Assembly (NCBI RefSeq): GCF_000380505.1
Contig: NZ_AQYH01000002.1
Coordinates: forward strand, 186,001 to 250,000
From: Kaistia granuli DSM 23481
GTDB taxonomy: Bacteria; Pseudomonadota; Alphaproteobacteria; Rhizobiales; Kaistiaceae
DNA length: 64,000 nt
Direction of reading: 5' to 3'
Part shown: positions 54,971-64,000 of the stretch, piece by piece
Layout: the number at the start of each line of letters is the position of its first letter
Numbering within the stretch: position 1 is the first letter of the stretch
Notes under the pieces: generated by a model
What the model was told of the DNA's origin: nothing
What the model saw: the letters and a program-made list of their open reading frames with translations, nothing else
Databases searched by the model: none
Made by a program: the position numbers and the translations under genes

Positions 54971-55645
54971 ATGATCGTGCTGGAAGCGGTCAGCCATGAT
55001 TTCGACGGCCGGCCCGTTCTCGACGGAATCGACTGCGCGCTCGCGGAGCGGCGCATCGGCATCGTCGGCGCCAACGGCTCCGGCAAGAGCACGTTTGCAC
55101 GGCTGCTGAACGGGTTGGTCCTGCCGAAGGCAGGTCGGGTGCTGATCGACGGCGTCGACACCAGGAAGGACGTCAAGGCGATCCGCCGCAAGGTCGGCTT
55201 TGTGTTCCAGAACCCCGACCACCAGATCGTCATGCCGATCGTCGCCGAGGACCTCGCCTTCGGCTTGAAGGCACGCAAGGTGCCGAAGGGCGAGATCGAC
55301 GCCCGCATCGACGCGGCGCTTTCCCGCTACCAGCTCGGCCATCTGCGCGAACGGCCGGTGCATCTGCTTTCCGGCGGCGAGAAGCAGCTGGTGGCGATGT
55401 CGGCCGTGCTCGTCACCGAGCCGGAACTCGTCGTCTTCGACGAGCCGACCACCCTGCTCGACTTGCGAAACCGCAACCGCGTCGCCGACGCCATCGACGC
55501 GCTGCCGCATCCGGTCCTCGTCGTCAGCCACGATCTCGAGCTGATCGCCGGCTTCGACCGCGTGCTGATGATCGAGGACGGCCGCATCGCCGCCGACGGA
55601 TTGCCGGGCGAGGTGCTGCCCTTCTATCGCGAGCGGATGCGATGA
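54971..55645 (+). CDS. bioM: Biotin ECF transporter ATPase BioM
   Basis: A 224-residue cytosolic ATPase of the energy-coupling factor type. Walker A VGANGSGKST near residue 36, Q-loop VFQNPDHQIVMPIV, signature LLSGGEKQL, Walker B LVVFDEPTTLLD. The next two genes give BioN and BioY, so biotin is the substrate. ATG 54971 removes an unlikely 14-residue extension. It overlaps bioN by four bases. Confidence 0.94.
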   Translation: MIVLEAVSHDFDGRPVLDGIDCALAERRIGIVGANGSGKSTFARLLNGLVLPKAGRVLIDGVDTRKDVKAIRRKVGFVFQNPDHQIVMPIVAEDLAFGLKARKVPKGEIDARIDAALSRYQLGHLRERPVHLLSGGEKQLVAMSAVLVTEPELVVFDEPTTLLDLRNRNRVADAIDALPHPVLVVSHDLELIAGFDRVLMIEDGRIAADGLPGEVLPFYRERMR

Positions 55646-56241
55646 CGATCGGGCTCTATCATCCGGGTCGCTCGCCCCTGCATCGCGCCAGCGCCGGCGC
55701 CAAGGTGGCGGGCCTGCTGGTCCTGTCACTGGCGCTGTTCCTGGTGCCGTCTGAAATCGTCGTCTTCGCCAGCGTGCCGCTCGCCTTCGCCGTCTACCTC
55801 TCGACCGGCGTGCCCTTCCGCAGCCTGTTGGCGCAATTGCGCGGGCCGGCGATCCTGCTCGGCATCATCTTCGCCTTCCATCTCGTCTTCGGCACCGTCG
55901 CCGAGGGCCTGCTCGCCGTGGCGCGTTTCGCGACGCTGATCCTGCTCGCCAGCGCCGTGACGCTGACGACGCCGGTCTCGGCGATGGCGGAGCTGGTCGA
56001 ATGGGGGCTCGGACCGCTGCGGCCGCTCGGCGTCAATCCGGCAAAGGTCGGGCTCGCCATCGCGCTTTCGATCCGCTTCGTCCCGCTGATCGCGGAGGAA
56101 TTCCGCTTGATCCGCGAAGCGCAGGCTGCACGCGGCCTCGCCGCCAACCCGCTGGCGCTGATCGTGCCGCTGGTCATCCGCACGCTGAAATCCGCCGATG
56201 AACTCGCCGACGCCATCGAGGCGCGCGGATATGAGTCATGA
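55642..56241 (+). CDS. bioN: Biotin ECF transporter membrane protein BioN
   Basis: EcfT-type scaffold of 199 residues with about five helices. The two coupling motifs are seen as EAQAARGLAA near residue 155 and AIEARGYES at the C-terminus. Starts inside the end of bioM (ATGA), so translation is coupled. It joins BioM and BioY in one complex in the inner membrane. Confidence 0.94.
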   Translation: MTIGLYHPGRSPLHRASAGAKVAGLLVLSLALFLVPSEIVVFASVPLAFAVYLSTGVPFRSLLAQLRGPAILLGIIFAFHLVFGTVAEGLLAVARFATLILLASAVTLTTPVSAMAELVEWGLGPLRPLGVNPAKVGLAIALSIRFVPLIAEEFRLIREAQAARGLAANPLALIVPLVIRTLKSADELADAIEARGYES

Positions 56242-56290
56242 GGACGGATTTTGAAATGTATCATTCACTCGAACTAGGGACGGAGATCCG

Positions 56291-56851
56291 ATGAGCCGGG
56301 ACGTTTCAACGCGCGACATCGTCTATATCGCGCTGTTCGCAGCCCTGATGGCGGCGATCAACCTGGTGCCGGCCTTCCAGGTCGGCTTCCTGCCGGTGCC
56401 GATCACCGCCCAGACGCTGGGCGTCATGCTGGCAGGCGCGCTGATCGGCGCCAAGCGCGGCGCGCTCGCCATCCTGCTCTTCGTGCTGCTGGTGGCGCTC
56501 GGCCTGCCGCTGCTCTCCGGAGGCCATGGCGGCCTCTCGGTCTTCTTCGGCCCGACCGCCGGCTTCATCATCGCCTGGCCGTTCGCCGCCTTCGTCACCG
56601 GCTGGCTGACCGAGATCAACTGGCGCCGGATGAACGCGGTGCTGTTCTTCGTCTTCTCCGCCATCGGCGGCATCGGCGTCGTCTACCTGATCGGCATCCC
56701 CTGGCTCGCCATGGTCGCCAAGCTGTCGCTGTGGGATGCCGCCATGGGATCGCTGATCTTCGTGCCGGGCGATCTGATCAAGGCGGCGGTCGCCGCCGTC
56801 ATCGCCGAGACGGTGCGGCGGAGCTACCCGCTGATGCAGGCGGCGCGCTAA
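56291..56851 (+). CDS. bioY: Biotin-binding S-component BioY
   Basis: A 186-residue membrane protein with six helices. FQVGFLPVPITAQTLGVMLAG near residue 30 and GLPLLSGGHGGLSVFFGPTAGF near 74 are the diagnostic BioY loops, cited in part. It lies about 50 bp after bioN. No biotin-synthesis genes are present in the window, and I did not find a clear BioR-type operator before bioM. Confidence 0.95.
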   Translation: MSRDVSTRDIVYIALFAALMAAINLVPAFQVGFLPVPITAQTLGVMLAGALIGAKRGALAILLFVLLVALGLPLLSGGHGGLSVFFGPTAGFIIAWPFAAFVTGWLTEINWRRMNAVLFFVFSAIGGIGVVYLIGIPWLAMVAKLSLWDAAMGSLIFVPGDLIKAAVAAVIAETVRRSYPLMQAAR

Positions 56852-56887
56852 CGCGCCGCTACCGGAACGCTAACAAGATCGGCGCTG

Positions 56888-57880
56888 TTAACCGGCGCCG
56901 ATCCCGGCCACCTCCGCGATCAGCTCGACCGAGCGCAGCCGCGCGGCATGGTCATAGACGTCCGAGACGAGGATCAATTCGTCGGCGCCGGTCCCCTCGA
57001 CCAGCGCCTGCATCCCGCTCCGCACCGTCTGCGGCGAGCCGACGATCGAGCGGGCCAGCATCGACTTCGCCTGTGCCCGTTCCATCGGCGACCAGTAGGT
57101 CTCGATATCGTCGATCGGCGGCTTGGAAAGTCCGCGCGCGCCGCGGAACATGTCGGCGAACGACATCTGCTGCGTCGTCGCCAGCCGGGTCGCCTCGGCA
57201 TCCGTCTCCGCCGCGATCACGTTGACGCCGACCATGGCATAGGGCCGGTCGAGCTGTTCCGACGGCTTGAATCGGCTCCGATAGATCTCCAGCGCCGGCA
57301 GCAGCAGGTCGGGGGCGAAATGCGAGGCGAAGGCGTAGGGCAAGCCCAGCTCCGCCGCCAGCATGGCGCCGAAATTGCTGGAGCCGAGGATCCAGAGCGG
57401 CACTTCGGTGCCGGCGGCCGGCACGGCGACGATGCGCTGCTCGGGGCCCGCAGGCGCCAGAAAAGCCTGCAATTCCAACACGTCCTGCGGAAAATTCTCC
57501 GAATTTCCCGGCGGCCGGCGCAAGGCGCGGACCGTCACCTGGTCGGTGCCGGGCGCCCGGCCGAGGCCGAGATCGATCCGGCCGGGGAACAGGCGCGCCA
57601 GCGTGCCGAACTGCTCGGCGATGATGTAGGGCGCGTGGTTCGGCAGCATGATGCCGCCGGCGCCGACGCGGATGGTCTTGGTGCCGGCGGCGATATGGGC
57701 GAGCACGATCGAGGTGGCGGCGCTGGCGATGCCCGGCATGTTGTGATGCTCGGCCACCCAGATGCGGTTGTAGCCCCAGCCTTCGGCATGGGCCGCCAGG
57801 TCGCGGGCATTGTCGAGCGCGCCCCGCGCGTCTGTCTCCTCGGTCACCCGGACGAGTTCGAGAATGGACAAGGGCGTCAT
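56888..57880 (-). CDS. LLM class flavin-dependent oxidoreductase
   Basis: Luciferase-like monooxygenase of 330 residues from ATG 57880 (57895 is an alternative). [20 protein letters not shown] near residue 31, [19 protein letters not shown], and [15 protein letters not shown] are diagnostic of the single-subunit group that uses reduced flavin. Related to YhbW-type proteins. It stands alone between bioY and ileS. A hairpin (GATCGGCGC) overlaps its stop. Confidence 0.92.
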   Translation of the reverse strand: MTPLSILELVRVTEETDARGALDNARDLAAHAEGWGYNRIWVAEHHNMPGIASAATSIVLAHIAAGTKTIRVGAGGIMLPNHAPYIIAEQFGTLARLFPGRIDLGLGRAPGTDQVTVRALRRPPGNSENFPQDVLELQAFLAPAGPEQRIVAVPAAGTEVPLWILGSSNFGAMLAAELGLPYAFASHFAPDLLLPALEIYRSRFKPSEQLDRPYAMVGVNVIAAETDAEATRLATTQQMSFADMFRGARGLSKPPIDDIETYWSPMERAQAKSMLARSIVGSPQTVRSGMQALVEGTGADELILVSDVYDHAARLRSVELIAEVAGIGAG

Positions 57881-57910
57881 GGCTGCTCCCATCATGGCCC
57901 GGCAGTCGCC

Positions 57911-57946
57911 GGAAACAAATTCGCCCGGCCGAGGGTCGGCCGGGCG
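57911..57946 (-). terminator. Rho-independent terminator after ileS
   Basis: CGCCCGGCCGA pairs with its complement TCGGCCGGGCG around a 3-nt loop. On the minus strand AATTTGTTT follows. It lies about 25 bp after the ileS stop. Confidence 0.8.
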
Positions 57947-57969
57947 ATAACAATCAATATATCAGAGCC

Positions 57970-60900
57970 TTAGCGTGCGACACGGACACCGATCGCGATC
58001 GGCTCGTCGAGCAGGCTCGTCTCGGAGACGAAGCCTTCCGGCTGGTTGTCGGTCGGGCGCAGCGTCTCGGCCAGCGTCTCGGCGCGAACCTGGTCGGCAT
58101 GGGCGAGGATCGCCTCGGCCGCGCCATTGGCGATCTTCACCTCGATATGAATCCGGTCCGAGATGTTCAGGCCGGCCTCCTTGCGCGCTGTCTGCACCAG
58201 GCGGATGAAATCGCGCGCAACGCCTTCACGCTCGAGCGCTTCGTCCACCTTCGTATCGAGCACGACCACGCCGGCGGCGCCGTCGAAGGCGACCGCGTCG
58301 AGGCCTTCATTGGCCTTGAAGCGCAGCTCGTATTCGCCCGGCTCGATGGTCTGGCCCGCGACCGCATAGCGGCCATCGCCGAGATCTTCCCACTCGCCCG
58401 CCCGCGCCGCGTTGAGCACGTCCTTCAGACCCTTGCCGAGCCGCTTGCCGATCTTCGGATCGACGGCGAGCACGACCTGGCCGAAGGCGGACGGATCGGC
58501 CGCCAGCACGACTTCCTTGACGTTGACCTCGTCGGCGATGACGTCCTTCAGCATGGCGAGCTTCTCGAAGCCCGGATGGGCAACGGTCAGCGTCCGGAGC
58601 GGCAGGCGCGTGCGCAGGTTCTTGACCGTGCGGATCGAGGCGGCGGCGGATGCGACCGTGCGGGCCAGATCCATGCGCTCGACCAGCGCCTTGTCGTCGA
58701 CCAGCGCCGAGGCGTCCGGCCAATCGGCCAGATGCACGCTGGTTCCGTCGACCAGCGCCCGGTGGATGTGCTCGGTCAGGAACGGCAGGAACGGCGCCAG
58801 CGCGCGCGTCATCGTCACGAGCACGGTGTAAAGCGTGTCGTAGGCAGCCTGCTTGTCGGCGTCCTTCTCGGCCTTCCAGAACCGGTCGCGCGAACGGCGG
58901 ATGAACCAGTTGTTCAGGGCCTCGATGAAGGGCGGGAACGCGTTGGTGGCGCCGGCAAGATCGAGCTTCTCCATCGACGCCTCGATGCCGCGGATCAGGT
59001 CTGCGGTCTTGGCGAGGATATAGCGATCGAGCTCCGCTTCGGCGGTCGTGACCATCCGGCCCTTGATGCCGTCGATATTGGCGTAGAGCGTATAGAACGA
59101 ATACGCGTTCCAGATCGGCAGCATGACCTGGCGCACCGTCTCGGCGATGGCGCGGCCGTCCTTCGGCATGGCGAGATCACCACCGGAGAGCAGCGGCGAC
59201 GACACCAGATACCAGCGCAGCGCGTCGGCGCCGTAGGTGTTGAAGACCTCGATCGGATCCGGATAGTTCTTCAGCCGCTTCGAGAGCTTCTGCTTGTTCT
59301 CGTCCAGCACGACGCCGTGACAGACGACCGAGCGGAACGGCGCCTTGTCGAACAGCGCCGTCGACATCACCATCAGCGTGTAGAACCAGCCGCGCGTCTG
59401 CGCGACATATTCGACGATGAAGTCGCCGGGGAAATGCCCCTCGAACCAGTCCTTGTTGTCGAACGGGTAATGCACCTGCGCGAACGGCATCGAGCCGCTC
59501 TCGAACCAGCAGTCGAGCACGTCCTCGACGCGGCGCATCACCGACTTGCCGGTCGGATCATCCGGGTTCGGGCGGGTCAGATCATCGATATAGGGGCGGT
59601 GCAGATCCTTCGGGCGCACGCCGAAATCCCGCTCGAGTTCGTCGAGCGAGCCATAGACGTCCAGGCGCGGATAGTTCGGATCATCCGACTTCCAGACCGG
59701 GATCGGCGAACCCCAGAAGCGGTTGCGGCCGATGTTCCAGTCGCGCGCATTCTCCAGCCACTTGCCGAAAAGGCCATCCTTGATGTGGCCCGGCACCCAG
59801 TCGATGCCCTGGTTCAGCTCGACCATGCGATCCTTGAACGCCGAGACCTGGACATACCAGGAGCGCAGCGCCTTGTAGATCAGCGGCTGGTCGGTGCGCC
59901 AGCAATGCGGATAGTTGTGGTCATAGGTCTCGTGGCGCAGCACGGCGCCCTGAGCCTTGACGTCCCGGATGATGTCCTTGTTCGCCTCGAAGACGTTCAT
60001 GCCGGCGTAGGGCGGCGTCAGCTCGGTGAAATTGCCGGCGAAATCGACCGGGTCGACGACGGGGATGCCGTTCGACTGGCCAAGCGCCATGTCGTCCTCG
60101 CCGAAGGCGGGGGCGATATGGACGACGCCGGTGCCGTCGGTCATCTCGATGAAGGCGGCCGCATGCACGCGGAAGGCGCCCGCCTCCCGCTCGCCGGCGA
60201 AGAAGGGGAACAGCGGCTGATAGGTGCGACCGACGAGATCGGCACCCGAGACCGTCCCGACCTCGGTGTAGTCGGCCAGCTCGTGCGCGTAGTTCGCCAC
60301 CAGCGGCGCGCCGAGGATGACGCGCTCATTGCCCTTCTCAAGCACCGCGTAGTCGGCATCGGCCTTGATCGCCAGCGCCATGTTGGACGGCAGGGTCCAG
60401 GGCGTCGTCGTCCAGGCAAGCAGGCGCGTCGGCACGGTCTCGCCCGCTACGGGATCGAGCAGAAAGCCAACGGTGAGCGCCGGGTCCTGGCGCATGCGGT
60501 AGGAGTTGTCGAGACGGGTCTCGAAGTTCGAGAGCGGCGTCTGGGCTGCCCAGCTATAGGGCACGACGCGGTAACCCTCATAGATCAGGCCCTTGTCGTG
60601 CAGCTGCTTGAACGCCCACATGACGCTCTCCATGAAGGAGAGATCCATCGTCTTGTAGTCGTTCTTGAAATCGACCCAGCGCGCCGAGCGCGTGACATAG
60701 TATTCCCAGTCCGCGGTGAACTGCTGCACCGAGGTCCGGCAATGCTCGTTGAATCGGGCGACGCCGTATTTCAGTATCTCGAGGCGGCCGGAGACGCCGA
60801 GTTCCTTCTCGGACTGCATCTCGGCGGGCAGGCCGTGGCAATCCCAGCCGAAACGGCGATCGACGACCTTGCCGCGCATCGTCTGATAGCGCGGGACGAG

Positions 60901-61122
60901 ATCCTTGACGAAGCCAGTGACGAGATGGCCGTAATGCGGCAGGCCGTTGGCGAAGGGCGGGCCGTCATAGAAGACGAATTCCGGCGCGCCGGTCTCCCGG
61001 CGCTGTTCGATCGAGCGCTCGAAGATCTCGTTCTCTTTCCACCATGCACCGATCGCTTCCTCGATCTTGGGGAAGGAGGGCGACGACTCGGCGGCGGGAT
61101 AGACGGTCTTCGGCTCTGTCAT
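57970..61122 (-). CDS. ileS: Isoleucyl-tRNA synthetase, eukaryote-like (type 2)
   Basis: Charges tRNA-Ile. At 1050 residues it is longer than type 1 IleRS (about 940). The class I HIGH box is PFANGLPHYGHLV near residue 55, and the KMSKS box is KLSKRLKN. The GWDCHGLPAE and SARWVDFKNDYKTMD segments and the C-terminal add-on match type 2, the eukaryote-like form that is usually less sensitive to mupirocin. ATG 61122 is the likely start (60 residues after the longest frame). It is the only ileS seen here; a second copy may lie elsewhere. Confidence 0.95.
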   Translation of the reverse strand: MTEPKTVYPAAESSPSFPKIEEAIGAWWKENEIFERSIEQRRETGAPEFVFYDGPPFANGLPHYGHLVTGFVKDLVPRYQTMRGKVVDRRFGWDCHGLPAEMQSEKELGVSGRLEILKYGVARFNEHCRTSVQQFTADWEYYVTRSARWVDFKNDYKTMDLSFMESVMWAFKQLHDKGLIYEGYRVVPYSWAAQTPLSNFETRLDNSYRMRQDPALTVGFLLDPVAGETVPTRLLAWTTTPWTLPSNMALAIKADADYAVLEKGNERVILGAPLVANYAHELADYTEVGTVSGADLVGRTYQPLFPFFAGEREAGAFRVHAAAFIEMTDGTGVVHIAPAFGEDDMALGQSNGIPVVDPVDFAGNFTELTPPYAGMNVFEANKDIIRDVKAQGAVLRHETYDHNYPHCWRTDQPLIYKALRSWYVQVSAFKDRMVELNQGIDWVPGHIKDGLFGKWLENARDWNIGRNRFWGSPIPVWKSDDPNYPRLDVYGSLDELERDFGVRPKDLHRPYIDDLTRPNPDDPTGKSVMRRVEDVLDCWFESGSMPFAQVHYPFDNKDWFEGHFPGDFIVEYVAQTRGWFYTLMVMSTALFDKAPFRSVVCHGVVLDENKQKLSKRLKNYPDPIEVFNTYGADALRWYLVSSPLLSGGDLAMPKDGRAIAETVRQVMLPIWNAYSFYTLYANIDGIKGRMVTTAEAELDRYILAKTADLIRGIEASMEKLDLAGATNAFPPFIEALNNWFIRRSRDRFWKAEKDADKQAAYDTLYTVLVTMTRALAPFLPFLTEHIHRALVDGTSVHLADWPDASALVDDKALVERMDLARTVASAAASIRTVKNLRTRLPLRTLTVAHPGFEKLAMLKDVIADEVNVKEVVLAADPSAFGQVVLAVDPKIGKRLGKGLKDVLNAARAGEWEDLGDGRYAVAGQTIEPGEYELRFKANEGLDAVAFDGAAGVVVLDTKVDEALEREGVARDFIRLVQTARKEAGLNISDRIHIEVKIANGAAEAILAHADQVRAETLAETLRPTDNQPEGFVSETSLLDEPIAIGVRVAR

Positions 61123-61295
61123 GGCGAATGTCTTTGTTCTTGTCGGAAATCGTGGGCGGAAATAGGGGCCTTCGATAGCGCCTTTGCGGCAATGGCGCCA
61201 CCCCTGACGGCAGGGGCCCTGATATGGGGCGTCAGGCGGCAAACCGAAAGGCCCCGGCTGCAAAGCCGGCAAGCCTGTTGTCGGCGAGAAGGGCT

Positions 61296-61323
61296 CCATC
61301 CCTCCCCCTGGCGGGAGGGATGG
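61296..61323. other. Hairpin between ileS and purK
   Basis: CCATCCCTCCC pairs with GGGAGGGATGG around CCTGGC. It lies about 13 bp after the purK stop and may serve as its terminator, though no T-run follows. Confidence 0.45.
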
Positions 61324-61335
61324 AGAATGGGTCGC

Positions 61336-62415
61336 TCAGCGGCGGCGCGGAAGAAACCGGTTCACGTGGCCCATCTTGCGGCCGGCGCGGCTTTCGCTCT
61401 TGCCGTAGAGATGCAGTCGCGCGCCCGGCTCGGCGGCGAGCGCCGCCCAGTCGTCGGCCTCGGCGCCGATCAGATTGGTCATCACGGCGTCCGAATGACG
61501 CTCGGTCGAGCCGAGCGGCCAGCCGGCGATGGCGCGGATATGGTTCTCGAACTGCGAGACCAGGCAGCCATCCTGCGTCCAATGGCCGGAATTGTGCACG
61601 CGCGGCGCGATCTCGTTGACGATCAACCGCTCGCCATCAGCCTCCTCGACGACGAACATCTCGACCGCCAGCAAGCCGACATAGCCCAGCGCGTCCGCCA
61701 CCTTGGCGGCGATCGCCCGCGCCGCGTCGGCGGTCGCTTCCGACAGCTGCGCCGGAACGGTCGAGGTGGCGAGGATGTGGTTGCGGTGGACGTTCTCGAC
61801 GATGTCGTACACCGCCGTCTCGCCACTCCGGCCGCGCACCACCAGGGCTGAAACCTCGCGCGCAAAAGTGACAAAGCCTTCGAGAACGGCCGGCTTGCCG
61901 GCAATCGCCTCGAAGGCGGCCGCCGCGTCGTCACCGGCACGGATCGCGACCTGACCCTTGCCGTCATAGCCGAAGCGACGGGTCTTCAGGATCGACGGTC
62001 GTCCGAGTGCCTCGAGGGCTGCCTCCAGCCCGGCGAGATCCTCGACCGCGGCAAACGGCGCGACCGGGATACCGAGGCTCTGCATCAGTTCCTTTTCCGA
62101 CAGCCGGTCCTGTGACACAGACAGCGCCCGCGGTCCCGGCAGCACATCGACCTGCTCGCCCAGGAAGTCGGCGGTCGCTGCTGGCACGTTCTCGAACTCG
62201 TAGGTGACGACATCCACCGAACCGGCGAAGGCCGACAGCGCCGACTGGTTTTCATAGGCGGCGACGGTACGCGCCGCCGCGACGTCGAAGGCCGGGCTTT
62301 CGCCGTCCGGGCAATAGACATGGCAGCGGAAGCCGAGCTCGGCCGCCGCGGTCGCCAGCATCCGGCCGAGCTGACCGCCACCGAGAATGCCGATGGTCGA
62401 TCCGGGCTTGAGCAT
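61336..62415 (-). CDS. purK: N5-carboxyaminoimidazole ribonucleotide synthase
   Basis: ATP-grasp enzyme that carboxylates AIR in purine synthesis. 359 residues. IGILGGGQLGRMLATAA near residue 8, VVTYEFENVP, LKTRRFGYDGKGQ near 150 and VNEIAPRVHNSGHWT near 270 are diagnostic. ATG 62415 follows GAAGGG; it starts within a few bases of the purE stop (62420), so the two form an operon. Confidence 0.96.
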   Translation of the reverse strand: MLKPGSTIGILGGGQLGRMLATAAAELGFRCHVYCPDGESPAFDVAAARTVAAYENQSALSAFAGSVDVVTYEFENVPAATADFLGEQVDVLPGPRALSVSQDRLSEKELMQSLGIPVAPFAAVEDLAGLEAALEALGRPSILKTRRFGYDGKGQVAIRAGDDAAAAFEAIAGKPAVLEGFVTFAREVSALVVRGRSGETAVYDIVENVHRNHILATSTVPAQLSEATADAARAIAAKVADALGYVGLLAVEMFVVEEADGERLIVNEIAPRVHNSGHWTQDGCLVSQFENHIRAIAGWPLGSTERHSDAVMTNLIGAEADDWAALAAEPGARLHLYGKSESRAGRKMGHVNRFLPRRR

Positions 62416-62419
62416 CGCC

Positions 62420-62917
62420 TCACCCTTCATCGGAAGGGCTCTCGGCGACACGGGCGGTCTGGGCGGCCCGCCAGGCATCGAGGCGGCCGGCCAATGCCGG
62501 ATCGTTCAGGGCGAGGATCGACACCGCCAGCAAAGCGGCGTTGATGGCGCCGGCCTTGCCGATCGCCAACGTGCCGACGGGAACACCGCCGGGCATCTGG
62601 ACGATCGAGAGCAGGCTGTCCTGGCCGGAGAGCGCCTTCGATTCCACCGGCACGCCGAGCACCGGCAACGGCGTCATCGCCGCGCACATGCCCGGCAGGT
62701 GGGCTGCGCCGCCCGCGCCGGCGATGATCACCTTGAAACCCTGATCCCGGGCGGATTTCGCGAAATCGACCAGCCGGTCCGGCGTCCGGTGCGCCGAAAC
62801 GATGCGGTCGTCATGCGCGACGCCGAGCGCATCCAGCGTCTCGGCCGCGTGCCGCATCGTCTGCCAATCCGATTGGCTGCCCATGATGATGGCGATTGGC
62901 GCCGTCTTATCTGCCAA
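62420..62917 (-). CDS. purE: N5-carboxyaminoimidazole ribonucleotide mutase
   Basis: Moves the carboxyl group made by PurK to give CAIR. 165 residues. [22 protein letters not shown] (with the catalytic histidine) and [15 protein letters not shown] match class I PurE. Upstream of and coupled to purK. Confidence 0.96.
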   Translation of the reverse strand: MADKTAPIAIIMGSQSDWQTMRHAAETLDALGVAHDDRIVSAHRTPDRLVDFAKSARDQGFKVIIAGAGGAAHLPGMCAAMTPLPVLGVPVESKALSGQDSLLSIVQMPGGVPVGTLAIGKAGAINAALLAVSILALNDPALAGRLDAWRAAQTARVAESPSDEG

Positions 62918-63040
62918 GTTCTCGTCTCCGACCTTGCGGGAAGGCGCGGATTATAGAGAGGGACGCCCGGGCCGCAAGGCACGCTCCATGACTTACGCGT
63001 CGTTAACCAGAATTGAACCAAGCCACGGCAAAGTTCGCGC

Positions 63041-63721
63041 ATGTCCAGCGCGCCCGCCCTCAACCCTCGTCCTCACGCTCCGACCGAACGCGATCCGGCT
63101 TCGGCTTCGCGGCGGCGCGAGTACAATCCCGACGACGTCACGGCCGACCTGCCGGTCGAGCAGCGCTCCCTGGTCATGCGTCTGGCCGAAGAAGTGGCCG
63201 CCCTTCGGCGCGCGCTCGACGCCAGCCAGCACCGCATCGCGGCGCTGGAGGTCGAGGCGGCCGAGGAACCGATCTCCGGACTGCTCAATCGCCGCGCCTA
63301 TCTTCGCGAGATCGAGCGCGCGATCGCGTTCCAGACACGCTATCCGATGACCTGCGGCATCGCTTTGATCGACATCGAGGGACTCGACGCGATCCGGGCC
63401 TCCGGCGGGCAAGGTGGACTGAACCGGGCGCTGCGCACCATCGGCCAGACGCTGCGCGCCGGCATACGCTCCTGCGACGTGGCGGCGCGGACGGGCAACG
63501 AGCAGTTCGCCGTCGTGCTGTGGAATTCGACGCCGGCCGATTGCGGCCATCGCGTCAACGGCCTGCAGCGTGCGATCGCAGGGCTCGACCTGCTGCCCGA
63601 GCCGGCCGAGGGCATCACGTCCAGCTCCGCCGTCGTCATGATCGAGCCGGGCATGACCGCCGATCAGGTGGTCGCCTCGGCCGAAGCGATGCTGCCCGGA
63701 ACCGACGTCGACCTCGCCTGA
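63041..63721 (+). CDS. Degenerate GGDEF domain protein
   Basis: A 226-residue protein. A possible coiled coil (about residues 42-75) is followed by EEPISGLLNRRAYLREIERAI, the first strand-helix of GGDEF domains. The catalytic loop reads ARTGNEQFAVVLW, so GGDEF is replaced by TGNEQ and diguanylate cyclase activity is not expected. It may be a regulatory scaffold. Frame and length are intact. It lies divergent from purE and convergent with the DUF465 gene. Confidence 0.85.
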   Translation: MSSAPALNPRPHAPTERDPASASRRREYNPDDVTADLPVEQRSLVMRLAEEVAALRRALDASQHRIAALEVEAAEEPISGLLNRRAYLREIERAIAFQTRYPMTCGIALIDIEGLDAIRASGGQGGLNRALRTIGQTLRAGIRSCDVAARTGNEQFAVVLWNSTPADCGHRVNGLQRAIAGLDLLPEPAEGITSSSAVVMIEPGMTADQVVASAEAMLPGTDVDLA

Positions 63722-63928
63722 TCAGGCAATGATGTCCGGCAGCAGCTGGTCTTCCAGCGAGACCATGCGGTCCTTCAGCGCCAGCTTGCGCTTCTTCAGA
63801 CGCTGAATGCGCAGCGGATCGATCTTGCCGGTTTCGGACATCACCGAAATGGCGGCGTCGAGATCGCTGTGTTCCTGACGGAGCCGCGCCAGCTCGAAGC
63901 GGATTTCCTGTTCTTCTTCCTCGGTCAT
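63722..63928 (-). CDS. DUF465/YdcH family protein
   Basis: A 68-residue helical protein with acidic start TEEEEQEIRFELARLRQEH and then LQRLKKRKLALKDRM-like sequence (RIQRLKKRKLALKDRMVSLE), typical of DUF465, small coiled-coil proteins of unknown role common in alphaproteobacteria. It directly abuts the GGDEF-like gene tail to tail. No further gene is resolvable to the window edge. Confidence 0.9.
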   Translation of the reverse strand: MTEEEEQEIRFELARLRQEHSDLDAAISVMSETGKIDPLRIQRLKKRKLALKDRMVSLEDQLLPDIIA

Positions 63929-64000
63929 TCACCCCAACCTTGCCGAGTTCAGACCGGCTCATGCCCGCAGGATACATGCTTGCGACGGGCCTTGCGAGAG

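Noticed and set aside
58099-61851. 1250-codon plus-strand frame antisense to ileS and purK
   Set aside because: Composition is typical of an antisense shadow, with no domain recognisable, while the minus strand has full ileS and purK motifs.

Overview
The window is high-GC, densely coded DNA from an alphaproteobacterium, most likely of the order Hyphomicrobiales (Rhizobiales). Pointers are an ornithine decarboxylase - acetyltransferase - homospermidine synthase block behind a long leader, a DUF1127 gene, a CobW/WD40 pair, bioMNY, Dpp-type and NMT1/THI5-type ABC transporters, and small palindromic repeats of the kind common in this order. Genus cannot be fixed by eye. No tRNA, rRNA, insertion sequence, prophage or CRISPR array was seen.

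Layout. 1-12.7 kb: an NMT1/THI5-like ABC transporter on the minus strand (permease cut by the left edge) faces a plus-strand run of RidA, an 8-oxoguanine-deaminase-type amidohydrolase, a creatininase-family hydrolase and a 2-hydroxyacid dehydrogenase homologue lacking catalytic residues. A five-gene oligopeptide-type ABC transporter follows. Together they look like uptake and breakdown of a nitrogen-rich heterocycle. 13-17 kb: a CobW GTPase with a His-rich loop, a WD40 protein, a mini heme-copper-oxidase-like membrane protein, a GNAT and a DUF1127 protein. 17.4-21.2 kb: the homospermidine pathway with a probable speF-type leader that contains a 44-codon basic ORF.

21.4-36.4 kb: gamma-glutamyltransferase, amidase, LysR regulator, DUF1007 plus NicO-type Ni/Co exporter, PuuD-like hydrolase, an orphan TRAP binding protein, a 5'-nucleotidase, ferrochelatase, arabinose-5-phosphate isomerase, an outer-membrane protein, a MarR regulator and a DMT transporter. 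36.5-50.3 kb: an MFS transporter, three SDR dehydrogenases, a beta-hydroxyacid dehydrogenase, an intact 2-hydroxyacid dehydrogenase, an IlvD/Edd sugar-acid dehydratase, an aminotransferase and a KDPG-type aldolase. This resembles sugar-acid catabolism spread over several transcription units.

50.5-64 kb: a PhyH-type dioxygenase, an MFS transporter, a RES/Xre toxin-antitoxin pair, a DEDDh exonuclease, the biotin ECF transporter BioMNY, a luciferase-like monooxygenase, a eukaryote-like isoleucyl-tRNA synthetase, PurK/PurE, a degenerate GGDEF protein and a DUF465 protein.

The best leads for something new are the putative leader peptide upstream of ornithine decarboxylase, the catalytically degenerate dehydrogenase in the heterocycle cluster, and the mini oxidase-like membrane protein. 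No wholly new multi-gene system was proven from sequence reading alone.
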